This document shows positions 16,843 through 26,167 of a stretch of DNA of 64,000 nucleotides, piece by piece. This DNA comes from Parabacteroides sp. (GTDB lineage Bacteria > Bacteroidota > Bacteroidia > Bacteroidales > Tannerellaceae), in the NCBI GenBank assembly GCA_019417325.1, contig DXVO01000030.1, positions 124,001-188,000 of the forward strand, in the 5' to 3' direction. The notes under the pieces were generated by a model. That model made no database searches. It saw nothing but the letters and a program-made list of their open reading frames with translations, and was not told the DNA's origin. How positions within the stretch are numbered: position 1 is the stretch's first letter; every line of letters starts with the position of its first letter. The position numbers and the translations under genes were made by a program.

Positions 16843-17325
16843 ATGGTGGAAAATCTGGTTATAAATCAAGGAAGTAAGGAAGAGCAATATCAAACATTGC
16901 TACCTCAGATAAAATCCCTGACAGGTGCGGAAACAGATGTAGTGGCGAATCTGGCAAATATTGCGGCTGCCCTGAAACAAACATTCGGATTCTTTTGGGT
17001 AGGCTTCTATAAGGTAAAAGAGGATATGTTGGTACTGGGACCGTTCCAAGGTCCGCTTGCCTGCACACGTATCCGGTTCGGTAAAGGGGTTTGCGGAACA
17101 GCTTGGAAAGAAGCTAAAACACTTATCATCCCGGATGTGGAAGCGTTTCCGGGACATATAGCTTGCAGTTCCGATTCGAAATCAGAGATTGTAGTTCCGG
17201 TTATGAAGGATGAAAAAGTGGTTGCAGTATTGGATATCGACAGCGATAGCTTGAACAGTTTTGACGAGGTAGACGCTTGTTATCTGGAAAAGCTTTGCAA
17301 AGAGGTCATTGCAGAAATATTATAA
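16843..17325 (+). CDS. msrC: Free methionine-(R)-sulfoxide reductase (GAF domain)
   Basis: This 160-residue single GAF-domain protein reduces free L-methionine-(R)-sulfoxide in the cytosol using thioredoxin. All three cysteines used by the E. coli enzyme are present: C74 and C84 in GPLACTRIRFGKGVCGTAW and C108 in GHIACSS. Other family segments are FGFFWVGFYKV and KSEIVVPV. The length equals the family norm, which makes a signalling GAF protein unlikely. It is a single-gene unit, divergent from the MATE transporter, and is followed by a long non-coding stretch. Confidence 0.93.
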   Translation: MVENLVINQGSKEEQYQTLLPQIKSLTGAETDVVANLANIAAALKQTFGFFWVGFYKVKEDMLVLGPFQGPLACTRIRFGKGVCGTAWKEAKTLIIPDVEAFPGHIACSSDSKSEIVVPVMKDEKVVAVLDIDSDSLNSFDEVDACYLEKLCKEVIAEIL

Positions 17326-17438
17326 TATTTATTTTTCGCCTTTTTAGATGACACTTTGATAAAATAACGCTATTTATAATAACATAGCATATAGACCGAA
17401 AAGGCATTTCAGGAATGTTCAGGCTCTTTTTCTTGTTA

Positions 17439-17574
17439 AAAAGCCGGCTTTTCATACTTACCCGGAACCTTTTTTCACTTTCCCGGAGGGTAATTTCAAT
17501 TAGTACCGGTACTAAATCCTACTATCTGCGCAGATAAAAACACCTATATTTTAACTTTAAAACATATATGTTTT
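17439..17574. repeat. Cluster of four perfect palindromes
   Basis: In order: AAAAGCCGGCTTTT (17439-17452), TTAGTACCGGTACTAA (17500-17515), ATCTGCGCAGAT (17524-17535) and AAAACATATATGTTTT (17559-17574). A fifth, imperfect copy of the last (AAGCATATATGTTT) follows at about 17582-17595. None has a strong T-run, so they are not simple terminators. Confidence 0.6.
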
Positions 17575-17702
17575 GATTTCAAAGCATATATGTTTCGTTT
17601 TTTGATGTTATTAAACAGAGACACGGCTCTGGAATGGTCATAAAGCCAAACCGGACGCAGATATCAAATAGATTATTATTTTCCTGTAAACAAACCAATA
17701 TG

Positions 17703-17787
17703 TTTAGACGCGGATCACGCGGAAAACGCGGATTAGGGAATATTAAAACATGTATTAATCCGCGTTTTCCGCGTAATCCGCGTCTAA
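17703..17787. repeat. Inverted repeat with 32-bp arms, CGCGGATTA type
   Basis: The arms at 17703-17734 and 17756-17787 pair at 31 of 32 positions across a 21-nt loop. Each arm contains three copies of the unit ACGCGGA with A/T-rich joints. The architecture (tandem units in each arm, 21-nt spacer) matches the 13654-13706 repeat, with CGCGGATT in place of CGCAGATT. Confidence 0.7.
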
Positions 17788-17970
17788 TAAATTAATTTCT
17801 GCGCCCAATTCAACAAGTAAGAATCGCGTCAGTTTTTACAACAAACAGACAAAATTCAACCTCGCAAGAGTAGCGTATTCACAAACCATTCCGGGCATGT
17901 ATCCATACAGATGACGCAGGAATGGGGTATTTTGACATTTTGTAAACTAAGGGAGGTTTTGACAAAAGGA

Positions 17971-19428
17971 TTATTTCATAAAAGAAATATCCGTGCCCGG
18001 ATTATATTTGCTGATTTGCGTTAGCTTATAGGTATCTATCTTTACTCTATCTTTAACTAATTCCGGGATGTTGAAGGAGAAAAGAGATAAATCGTAATAA
18101 TCGGCATCTTGCTGAGGTAATAAAAACGGTTTGCCTGCTACTCCTTCCTCATTTATATAACAAATATACGGCCGGGTGTACAGCCCGTCGCCACGACGGC
18201 TGCTAAATACAAACCACCGACTGTTACTGCTCCATGAATGGTAACTATCCACATCCTCACTGTTTACTCCGGACAGGTCGTCTGTTTGGAGCGTATTTAG
18301 TTCCAACATCCGTAAATCGGCATCTTTATGCCAAATAGAGAAGTTTCCGTAACCGGAAATCGTATATAGCAAATAACGTCCATCCGGAGATACGCGCGGA
18401 AATTTAACACTGCGTCCCTCCTTCTCAGCATTATATAAGGTATCTACCTGACGTCCGAATACACGGGTTTCCGGGTCGAATGAAATGCTGAGCAGATTAT
18501 AACGGATGTCTTTGTAAGATTCAGGCATTTGCTTCGCCTTAGCTGAACAGAAATAGAGCCGCTTGCCATCGGGCGAAAAGGTTGGGAAAGTTTCAAAATT
18601 CTCTTCTGAGAAGAGTTTCGGAGATGTAATGATTTCATGCTTTTCCACGTCATATACTACGACATCCGATTTGTTATCGAATACCTCTATTTTATTCGGG
18701 TCCGAAAGATGGAAATCCTGTTTTGTATCATTTGTCGAAAACGCAACATATTTGCCGGAAGGGTGCCATGAAGGATATACCAGGGCGGAGATAGTCTGTT
18801 CGGTTTTCGTATTCAACTTTTCTATCTTACCGTCGATAATCATATAGGTACCATTGTGTATCATACGCTGGTGGAACAACATCCGGTTCGGATTCTGCAT
18901 ACAAAACGAATGGCAGTTCATACAATTATTGTTTGTCAGCTTATTGCTGAGCAATGTTTCTTCCTTAAAGTTTTCCAAATTACGCTGGTAGATACCCATT
19001 TCTCCCCACATCCTGTATCCCGGGGCTATACGGCGATATACCAAATAGGAATCTATAGGTTCTTTAGCTATATGTACGGAAAAAGGTTTATACTGCATCC
19101 ATTGACCGCCTTCCTCTGCATAGACAAGAAACTGAAGGGTCTCGCCTGCCGAGGTTTCCAATAAACGATGCCATTTCCCGGATGGAATCTGAAAAGAGCC
19201 TTGTTCGGAATCAATGCGTACCTGCTGTTCCCCATTCGAGATAACGACGAGAGATTTTGCGGGAGTATTCAATTTGAAATTTAACGGTGCAATATTACAG
19301 GGAACCGTTACATTACAATAATCAGGAAATATTCCCGGTAGCGTATCCTTTTTCTGTGCCTCCGGAATACCTTCACTACATCCGCATAAATAAAACAGGC
19401 ATGCCAATAATATGTATAATCGATTCAT
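17971..19428 (-). CDS. Exported lipoprotein with a CxxCH haem motif and a PD40 beta-propeller
   Basis: This 485-residue protein has a lipoprotein signal ending at C17. Residues about 35-125 look like a beta-sandwich. CMNCH at 169-173 is a c-type haem attachment motif, preceded by TNNN and followed by SFCMQNP. Residues about 210-440 hold TolB-type propeller blades: YPSWHPSGKYVAFS, FPTFSPDGKRLYF, FPRVSPDGRYLLY and YHSWSSNSRWFVFS. The protein should sit in the periplasm or at the outer membrane. It is the last gene of the operon, 4 bp after a DUF6057-like membrane protein and downstream of susD and susC. Its function is unknown; binding of haem is suggested by the motif only. Confidence 0.75.
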   Translation of the reverse strand: MNRLYILLACLFYLCGCSEGIPEAQKKDTLPGIFPDYCNVTVPCNIAPLNFKLNTPAKSLVVISNGEQQVRIDSEQGSFQIPSGKWHRLLETSAGETLQFLVYAEEGGQWMQYKPFSVHIAKEPIDSYLVYRRIAPGYRMWGEMGIYQRNLENFKEETLLSNKLTNNNCMNCHSFCMQNPNRMLFHQRMIHNGTYMIIDGKIEKLNTKTEQTISALVYPSWHPSGKYVAFSTNDTKQDFHLSDPNKIEVFDNKSDVVVYDVEKHEIITSPKLFSEENFETFPTFSPDGKRLYFCSAKAKQMPESYKDIRYNLLSISFDPETRVFGRQVDTLYNAEKEGRSVKFPRVSPDGRYLLYTISGYGNFSIWHKDADLRMLELNTLQTDDLSGVNSEDVDSYHSWSSNSRWFVFSSRRGDGLYTRPYICYINEEGVAGKPFLLPQQDADYYDLSLFSFNIPELVKDRVKIDTYKLTQISKYNPGTDISFMK

Positions 19429-19432
19429 ATGA

Positions 19433-21205
19433 TTAATTCAATTGTTTACAATAATAATAAAACCAGAATGTATCTCCATATTGACGGTAAAGCAACCCTA
19501 AGCCGTCCGGACTGTTCCTTGCTTGTTTGATGTCCGCCTGGAACTGACGGCAACGACGGATTATTTCCGGTTGGACTTTTATCTTTTCTAAAACGGAGGC
19601 ATCCTCTACTGACAAGACCAAAGCTGCTTCCTGGAAATGGATAGGAAGAGGCTGCCACTCCGCTTTATCTGCAATCAGTAGAAGCAATGCTTTAAATGCA
19701 TTCATTTCTTTTGCCAACAAATAAGAACATCCAAGATAATCCAATGCTATACGATTGACGGTAGGTTCCGACAAATGTTTTTCCCAAAGACTATCCATTC
19801 CGACCAGGCATAACAGATTATCATCTTCTGTTGAAGGAAGTTTTTTGGTTCCCAATTCTTTATCCTGAGCGATCTTTTCCGGTTCGCAGATGTATGTTCC
19901 ATATTTTTCCGCCCATGTATGGTAATAGGGTGTCCGCTCAAGCAGATTGATATATTTCCGGACTATGGCATATTCTCCCCGTATCAGGTTTGTTTGTATC
20001 AATCGTTGCAGCATGCGTGGACTACATGTCCGTTTAGCCAGTGTCAGGCCCTCCATCGCGTAGCTTTCGGCGGTGCTGATATCCCCTATCATATAATGTA
20101 TGTCGCTAAGCATTGCGCTCATATAATAGGAACCGTCCCAGGGGGCTATCAGGCTTTGAGGCCCTTGTTGGTCGAAATGGAATAATTTGTCACCTAATTC
20201 TCCTTTTGCCGCCAATGCCATATTCAGATAGTTTTGGCTAATCGGGTTCGGGATTTTCTTTCCTTTGTGCATTTGTATAAGGTTGTCCCATTTCTGATGG
20301 CGTTCCCAATAAGAGAGTTCATAAATCAGGCGGTTTTGTATATCCTGTCTATCCGGCAGGCAGAAAAAACAGATAAACAAGCTTACCAGTATAGCGGTAC
20401 TGCCGGTTACAGCAATTTTACCAAGCAGCTTCTCTCCTTTTATTTTATCTAAAGAATAAGTTATGAGATATAAAATAACCAGAAGCAGGGTGTAGCGAAT
20501 CCATACAAAATAGATGAAAGACTCCGGCAGCATTTGTTTTTCCTGGTATCGTATCGAATAAATTCCATCTGTCAGAGGGATAGATAAGGACAAGCGTGTA
20601 GAGAAAAATGAAAGTCCCAACCCAGTGAATAATGCAAAGAACGCATACGGCCATTTTTCTTTCCGTTGAAAAAAGCTAAGAGCTGCTAAAGCAATACCAT
20701 AAAGTGCGGCCATCTGTCCTGCCAGTATATAAATAACGAATGTGCTTGCCAGGCTGTATAGGAACCAGACCTGTTTCCTGCGCAGAACGGTAAAAATAAA
20801 TAACAACAACATCATCAGTAAAATCCCGATAGTCCCGTCGGGTACATAATTAAGGTTCATATGCACTTTCGTCAAGGCGGCGACGGGTACAAGGGCAAGC
20901 AAAAGATTGTATTCCCGCTGTGCTATCGTTTGTAGAAGTAAATAGCAAAGGACGCCTGTCGAACCAATCAATAAACTATTGACCGATATGGCAATAAAAA
21001 GATCCGGATAGTATTGTACCAGCATCTGTCCTGACACGGAACAAAAGCCTCCCGGTGTAAACAACAGGTCCCGAATAAAAAACCACTCCGGAATAAACAG
21101 TTGCATCTCTTCCTGTTGCTGGTAAAAAAAGATATTGAACGACCGGAAGAAGAAAAATAATCCCGCAAAAACGAGAAGCCAGAAGGCAAGTGCTTTCCAT
21201 TTCAT
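19433..21205 (-). CDS. DUF6057-like polytopic membrane protein with a helical C-terminal half
   Basis: This 590-residue protein has about ten membrane segments in its first 280 residues and an alpha-helical, probably extracytoplasmic, C-terminal half with repeat-like helices (SDIHYMIGDISTAESYAMEGL, LALDYLGCSYLLAKEMN). It resembles the DUF6057 family of Bacteroidales, which has no assigned function. It follows susD after 109 bp that contain a stem-loop, and precedes the haem-motif lipoprotein by 4 bp. The last two genes are clearly one translational unit. Co-occurrence with SusC/SusD suggests a role in the uptake or modification of the imported substrate, which is inference. Confidence 0.65.
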   Translation of the reverse strand: MKWKALAFWLLVFAGLFFFFRSFNIFFYQQQEEMQLFIPEWFFIRDLLFTPGGFCSVSGQMLVQYYPDLFIAISVNSLLIGSTGVLCYLLLQTIAQREYNLLLALVPVAALTKVHMNLNYVPDGTIGILLMMLLLFIFTVLRRKQVWFLYSLASTFVIYILAGQMAALYGIALAALSFFQRKEKWPYAFFALFTGLGLSFFSTRLSLSIPLTDGIYSIRYQEKQMLPESFIYFVWIRYTLLLVILYLITYSLDKIKGEKLLGKIAVTGSTAILVSLFICFFCLPDRQDIQNRLIYELSYWERHQKWDNLIQMHKGKKIPNPISQNYLNMALAAKGELGDKLFHFDQQGPQSLIAPWDGSYYMSAMLSDIHYMIGDISTAESYAMEGLTLAKRTCSPRMLQRLIQTNLIRGEYAIVRKYINLLERTPYYHTWAEKYGTYICEPEKIAQDKELGTKKLPSTEDDNLLCLVGMDSLWEKHLSEPTVNRIALDYLGCSYLLAKEMNAFKALLLLIADKAEWQPLPIHFQEAALVLSVEDASVLEKIKVQPEIIRRCRQFQADIKQARNSPDGLGLLYRQYGDTFWFYYYCKQLN

Positions 21206-21245
21206 AAGTTTTTTACTCTTTATTAATATGAATAAGACAAAACAA

Positions 21246-21278
21246 GAGAGGAAACTACTGATTATAGTGTTTCCTCTC
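21246..21278 (-). terminator. Stem-loop after susD, probably a partial terminator
   Basis: GAGAGGAAAC (21246-21255) and GTTTCCTCTC (21269-21278) pair perfectly over 10 bp with a 13-nt loop. On the minus strand it is followed by an interrupted T-run (TTGTTTTGTC). It could lower transcription of the two downstream genes relative to susC and susD. Confidence 0.55.
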
Positions 21279-21314
21279 TCTCTTAATATATATTAAAACA
21301 CAACTTGAAACATG

Positions 21315-23030
21315 TTATTTCTTGCCTCCATAACCCGGGTTTTGTTCTATCAGGTTATTAGCACCGATAATCGTATAGTGAATAGGGAATAAGTTTAAAT
21401 TCTGATTGTTTGTAGCCTTATGATCCCACCAGTTTTCCGTAACATAGGCATCCCAACGAATCAAATCCGTACGGCGGCGGCCTTCTCCCAGAAATTCGAC
21501 CATCCACTCTTTCAGCATGCGGTATTTATCCAGATTGGCTGCTGTTACAGGGTCCGGGTCTGCACCACCTTCAAAATAACGTTTGCGAACCTCGTTAATC
21601 AGGTCTGCCGCACCCGGTTTGTCTCCTGCACGCATTTTGCATTCAGCCAGCATGTAATAAATTTCGGCTATACGGATGATAGGGACGTCCGGGTCGAACA
21701 TGCGTTTATAGTCATCTTGATTCGGACGCGGGCTACGTTTGGTTACACGTACACCGGAACTTTCTTCTGCAGTAGCAATTGTGGAGGGCAAATCTTTTAC
21801 ACTTGCATACTCTTTACCTACTTTGGCAAAATAAGCAATCTGGTCGCGTTCCACGATTACCTGGTCTTTATATTCACGGTCACCGGTACATACCCAATCA
21901 GGATTTAACGGATTTCTCAATTCACCCACGATAAACATACCACGGTATTTTCCACTTCCTTCGTAAACATACAATTGCTTGCGCAAGTCTTTATCATGAA
22001 ATGATTCATACGGATTACCTATATTGAAATTATAGAGGTTACCTTCCGGGTCGCGGCTTGGAGTCAAACAGCAACCGTTATTGGAACCGGAATCTTTCAA
22101 TCCTCCCAAATAATTCTTGAAATTATAGGGAACCATATAACTCCATAGCATACCGTCTGTCTCCAACTTCGCATTCTGACTCGGTACAGACCATATGATT
22201 TCAGTAGATGTCTCATTGGAGAAACCGAAGATGTTTGTCCAGTCCGGATCTAACTTATAAGAGCCGTATTTACCATCCAGGATATCCTGGCAGATAGTAG
22301 CCGTTTCTGTAAACATTTCCTTGCCGATATAAGATTTGGCATTGAAATACAAGCGTGCCTTTAATGCAGCTCCTGTAGCACGATTAATACTACCGTTCTC
22401 AAAGCTACCCAATTCAGTCTTCAAAGGAAGATTCGGTATTGCTTCTGTCAGCAGAGAGTCGATAAAGTTGAATGTTTCCAGAGCTGTAGCACGTCCTTTT
22501 GCATCTGTTTGTGTAGTCGTATACAAAGGAACCCCACCGAAGAAATCCAGACCATCCAGATAGAAAGAGGCAACCAGCGCCTTTTGCTGGTTCAGCATGG
22601 ATTCGCGAACGCCGTCTTCAAATCCCAATGCCTTGAAATCAACCTTTTCCAAATCCTCTAATGCATCCCATGCCAAAGCGACCCCCATACCAAAGTTTGT
22701 CCAGCCCGTCTCGATAGCTGTCATATCTTCAGTATATTCATGATGATGGAATTTTTGATAAACGCCGGCATTATACCAGTCACTGCCACGGGTCGGTAAA
22801 CAAAACTCGTCGGTTCCTAACTCTTGCATCATCCAACGAGGTTCGTTATGTGCCACATACCAACGCCAGTGAGTAAACGGACGGTTAAAACGTTGCCATA
22901 CATTTTCCTGTGATGCATAGAAAGTTTCCGGCACGACCTGCGAATAATAAGTAGGCTCTACGCTGCATGACGTAGCGGCAGTCAATAACAGAATACCGGA
23001 AGCTATATAGTTTAATATATCTTTTTTCAT
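21315..23030 (-). CDS. SusD/RagB-family substrate-binding lipoprotein
   Basis: This 571-residue protein has a lipoprotein signal (LLLTAATSC, C22) and the SusD fold. The C-terminal part shows the usual RagB block IRIAEIYYMLAECKMRAGD, LINEVRKRYF and FLGEGRRRTDLIRW. It lies on the cell surface and caps the SusC-type channel encoded 30 bp upstream, binding the ligand before import. The window contains no glycoside hydrolase or peptidase gene in the same operon, so the ligand is not obvious. The operon continues with the DUF6057-like and haem-motif proteins, an unusual companion set. Confidence 0.92.
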   Translation of the reverse strand: MKKDILNYIASGILLLTAATSCSVEPTYYSQVVPETFYASQENVWQRFNRPFTHWRWYVAHNEPRWMMQELGTDEFCLPTRGSDWYNAGVYQKFHHHEYTEDMTAIETGWTNFGMGVALAWDALEDLEKVDFKALGFEDGVRESMLNQQKALVASFYLDGLDFFGGVPLYTTTQTDAKGRATALETFNFIDSLLTEAIPNLPLKTELGSFENGSINRATGAALKARLYFNAKSYIGKEMFTETATICQDILDGKYGSYKLDPDWTNIFGFSNETSTEIIWSVPSQNAKLETDGMLWSYMVPYNFKNYLGGLKDSGSNNGCCLTPSRDPEGNLYNFNIGNPYESFHDKDLRKQLYVYEGSGKYRGMFIVGELRNPLNPDWVCTGDREYKDQVIVERDQIAYFAKVGKEYASVKDLPSTIATAEESSGVRVTKRSPRPNQDDYKRMFDPDVPIIRIAEIYYMLAECKMRAGDKPGAADLINEVRKRYFEGGADPDPVTAANLDKYRMLKEWMVEFLGEGRRRTDLIRWDAYVTENWWDHKATNNQNLNLFPIHYTIIGANNLIEQNPGYGGKK

Positions 23031-23060
23031 TTTTAGCTATTTACTTTTATGTCCAACCAA

Positions 23061-26000
23061 TTAGAAACTAACCTGAATACCTAACGTATAGGTACGAACC
23101 TGAGGATAAAGACCCGTAAACCAGTCGATACCACCATCCCATCCGGATACATTCACTTCAGGATTGATACCTGTATAGCCTGTGATAGTTGCAACGTTGT
23201 GCACCGTACCGTAAACGCGCAGTTGGTTTACATATTTCGTATACTTTCTCAAAGGAAGTGTATAACCTAATGTAATTGCATCGATTTTCAGGAAAGAACC
23301 GTCTTGCAAATAGTAATCACATTGTTGTTTTTCTCCACGGATATGGTCGAATTTACCGTATGCTTCTTTCAATACATTACAGTTGTCTACACCTTGAATA
23401 CCAAAATACATATCTACAGTATTGTAAACATCGAAATCCAACCAACTACGCAGGTTAATACCTAAATCCCAGTTCTTATAAACAAGGGTATGGTTCCAAC
23501 CCAGAATAACTTTTGGCATATAATTACCGATATAGCGTCTGTCCTGCTCTACCTTATCGCTTGCCGGAATAACTTCTCCGTCTTTATTATATAATAAGAA
23601 GTTACCTTTGTCATCAAAACCGGCGAACTGGTAGATATAGAAGCTACCGATCGTCGTGCCGGCTTCCAGGCGGTGAGCGTCACCCGGGTTACCCGGAGAC
23701 GGGAAACCTGCAGCACTTAAATAGGTATTATCACCAGACATTGTCAGGATTTTTGCTGTGTTATGGCTCAGGTTCAGGTTTGTACTCCACGTGAAATCTT
23801 TCGAACGAATGATATCGCCGCCAACTTCAAATTCCCAACCTTTACTTTCCATGCTTCCGATGTTTTTCCACATACTTCCTTGTGGATACGGAGGCTGAGG
23901 CACTTTAATTTCATAAAGCATATTATCAATCTTACGACGATAATAGTCGAACTTACCATACAGACGATTATCGAGGAAAGCATAGTCGATACCTAAATCC
24001 CACTCTTTCTTTTCTTCCCAACCCAATTGCAGGTTCAGATTCTTGGATTTACCATAGCTCTTCGCCCATTGGCCGTTCGGAAGCATCCAGTCCTGGTCGG
24101 ATGATAATGTGTTGGCGGTATAGTCGGAACCGAAGTCATTATTACCAGTTACACCATAACCGAAGCGGACTTTCAGGTCATCGATCCATTTGATGTCTTT
24201 CATAAAGTCCTCATTCGAGATACGCCAACCTGCAGATAGTGCCCAGAAGTTAGCCCAACGGTTATCTACTGCAAACTTTGACGATCCTTCATGACGGATA
24301 GATGCCATCAACATATATTTATCCTGATAAGAATAGTTCGCACGGGCAAATAAAGAGAACAGACGTTCGGTAATACCTTTACCTGAGCCCATTCCGGCTT
24401 TACCATCACTCAGGTAGGTTCCTGCACCTATATCCCAATACTTAACACCGTCTACCGGGAAGTTATAGTTTTCAGCATAGAAATTCTCATTGTTCTTTTC
24501 AAAATAAGAATAACCACCTACAACATTCAGGTTATGTCCGCCTTTAAATTCTTTGATATAAGTAGCAAAGCCTTCCGAAGTCAAAAATTCAGTCTTGCTA
24601 AACTCCAGCTTAGCATATCCTTTCCGGGAATTATTAATTTCGTCACGATGATTTTTAGAACGGAAATAATGATATTCCCACTGGCGGTTCTCATAACCGA
24701 CTACCTGTTGTACAGACAAGCCCGGAACAGCTTTAATGTTCAACTTAATCGTTGCTTCCGGTTTGAACCATTTATCCAATCCTTCATACGTACTCAGACG
24801 GGCGTCCGCTACAACGTTATAATCAAGTGATTCGTTTGTCCATACATTCAGACCCGTTTCACTTTCGGGATCATACGGAGAGCGCGTCGGATTGTTACGC
24901 AGGGCTTGCTGGAAGTTCGGGAAGTTATTATTTCGGTCTGCCTGGCGATAATCTACATTCGCACGTATTTCCAACCAATCATCAAACAGTTTGAAATTTG
25001 AATTAACACGCCCTCCGAAGTCCTTACGGGAGTTATTGATGGAGATACCATCGTTGTCTTCATAAAACAGAGAGGTATAAATCTGTGCTTTTTCCGTACC
25101 GGCTTCCAGAGTGAGGTTATGTTTCTGTGAGAAATTGTCTTTTTGCAAAAGTTCATCCCACCAGTCTACATCGTCACCATAATCGATACCCACATTGTGC
25201 TCTACATATTCGGCGGCAGACAGCATTTTCGGTTTACCGAACGCCTGGCGTTTACGCAACTCCGCATTATAGGTCATTTTCACCTTGCCATCTGTATTCG
25301 CACCATTCTTCGTTGTAATCAAGATTACACCCGAGGCGGCACGTGTACCGTAGATTGCTCCGGCAGAAGCATCTTTCAACACATCTATGGATTTAATATC
25401 ACTTTGGTTCAAAGAACGGATATCGCCTCCGGGGAAACCGTCGATTACGATAAGAGGGGATTTTCCGGCTTTTACGGAAGTCATACCACGTAACTGGAAG
25501 GTTGTCGAAGCATTCGGGTCACCGTTATTAATCATAACCAGCCCGCCGATTTTACCTTGCAAAGCGGTAGAAATATCCGAACCACTTACACCGACAGTCA
25601 AGTCGTCGGCAGATAATGAAGTAACAGCACTTGTCACCTGTTTTTTATCCAATGTACCGTACCCGACCACAACAACTTCACTTAACGCCTGGGTATCTTC
25701 CGCCATTGTTACATGAATGGACTTCTGACTACCAACCTTTACTTCCTGTGTAACATAGCCGATGTATGAAATAACAAGGGTCGCATTGTTTGGAACATCC
25801 TTCAAAACAACTTTTCCGTTCATATCGGAAATGTTTCCGTTTGTTGTTCCTTTCACTACAACGTTCGCTCCGATCACAGGACCCATTGCATCAGAAACAG
25901 TAACAGTAATAGTTTTCCCTACCTGGTCCGGAGAAACACTTTCAATTCGATTTTCAGTTAACAATTTTGCATTCTCATTTGCTGCAAAAGAACCTGTTGA

Positions 26001-26099
26001 TAAACAGATTAGTAACCCACAAGTAACGTGGGCCACGCGAGACATAGGACTATTCCATTTCAAAGGAATGTCACCAATCTTTTTTTGTTGCATTTTCAT
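23061..26099 (-). CDS. SusC/RagA-family TonB-dependent outer membrane transporter
   Basis: This 1012-residue protein starts with a long signal region (cleavage probably after SFAA near residue 40), then a carboxypeptidase-regulatory-like domain (ITVTVSDAMGPVIGANVVVKG to YIGYVTQEVKVG, about 68-130), the TonB box region (ALSEVVVVGYGTLDK), a plug (VTSAVTSLSADDL, PLIVIDGFPGGDIRSLN) and a 22-strand barrel ending in YPQVRTYTLGIQVSF. There is no STN signalling domain, so it should not signal to an anti-sigma factor. It imports a TonB-energised ligand together with SusD. A leader of about 400 nt is likely. Confidence 0.94.
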   Translation of the reverse strand: MKMQQKKIGDIPLKWNSPMSRVAHVTCGLLICLSTGSFAANENAKLLTENRIESVSPDQVGKTITVTVSDAMGPVIGANVVVKGTTNGNISDMNGKVVLKDVPNNATLVISYIGYVTQEVKVGSQKSIHVTMAEDTQALSEVVVVGYGTLDKKQVTSAVTSLSADDLTVGVSGSDISTALQGKIGGLVMINNGDPNASTTFQLRGMTSVKAGKSPLIVIDGFPGGDIRSLNQSDIKSIDVLKDASAGAIYGTRAASGVILITTKNGANTDGKVKMTYNAELRKRQAFGKPKMLSAAEYVEHNVGIDYGDDVDWWDELLQKDNFSQKHNLTLEAGTEKAQIYTSLFYEDNDGISINNSRKDFGGRVNSNFKLFDDWLEIRANVDYRQADRNNNFPNFQQALRNNPTRSPYDPESETGLNVWTNESLDYNVVADARLSTYEGLDKWFKPEATIKLNIKAVPGLSVQQVVGYENRQWEYHYFRSKNHRDEINNSRKGYAKLEFSKTEFLTSEGFATYIKEFKGGHNLNVVGGYSYFEKNNENFYAENYNFPVDGVKYWDIGAGTYLSDGKAGMGSGKGITERLFSLFARANYSYQDKYMLMASIRHEGSSKFAVDNRWANFWALSAGWRISNEDFMKDIKWIDDLKVRFGYGVTGNNDFGSDYTANTLSSDQDWMLPNGQWAKSYGKSKNLNLQLGWEEKKEWDLGIDYAFLDNRLYGKFDYYRRKIDNMLYEIKVPQPPYPQGSMWKNIGSMESKGWEFEVGGDIIRSKDFTWSTNLNLSHNTAKILTMSGDNTYLSAAGFPSPGNPGDAHRLEAGTTIGSFYIYQFAGFDDKGNFLLYNKDGEVIPASDKVEQDRRYIGNYMPKVILGWNHTLVYKNWDLGINLRSWLDFDVYNTVDMYFGIQGVDNCNVLKEAYGKFDHIRGEKQQCDYYLQDGSFLKIDAITLGYTLPLRKYTKYVNQLRVYGTVHNVATITGYTGINPEVNVSGWDGGIDWFTGLYPQVRTYTLGIQVSF

Positions 26100-26144
26100 G
26101 TATTATCATATAAAAGTTAATAATAAGAGTTTTCTAAGTAGTAG

Positions 26145-26167
26145 GATTCAGCCTACAGGCTTGAATC
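26145..26167 (-). promoter_or_regulatory. Stem-loop in the susC leader
   Basis: GATTCAGCC pairs with GGCTTGAATC (one bulged base) around a 4-nt loop, about 45 nt upstream of the susC start. A T-run follows it only on the plus strand, where no transcript is expected, so a role in susC translation or mRNA stability is more likely than termination. Confidence 0.4.

Larger units (their letters stand above)
17326..17970. other. 645-bp non-coding stretch rich in palindromes and an inverted repeat
   Basis: No reading frame with family features is present between msrC and the end of the SusCD operon. The left part holds four perfect palindromes within 136 bp (17439-17574). The right part holds a 32-bp-arm inverted repeat (17703-17787). 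The genes on both sides end here, so the stretch is not an obvious promoter region. Confidence 0.6.
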
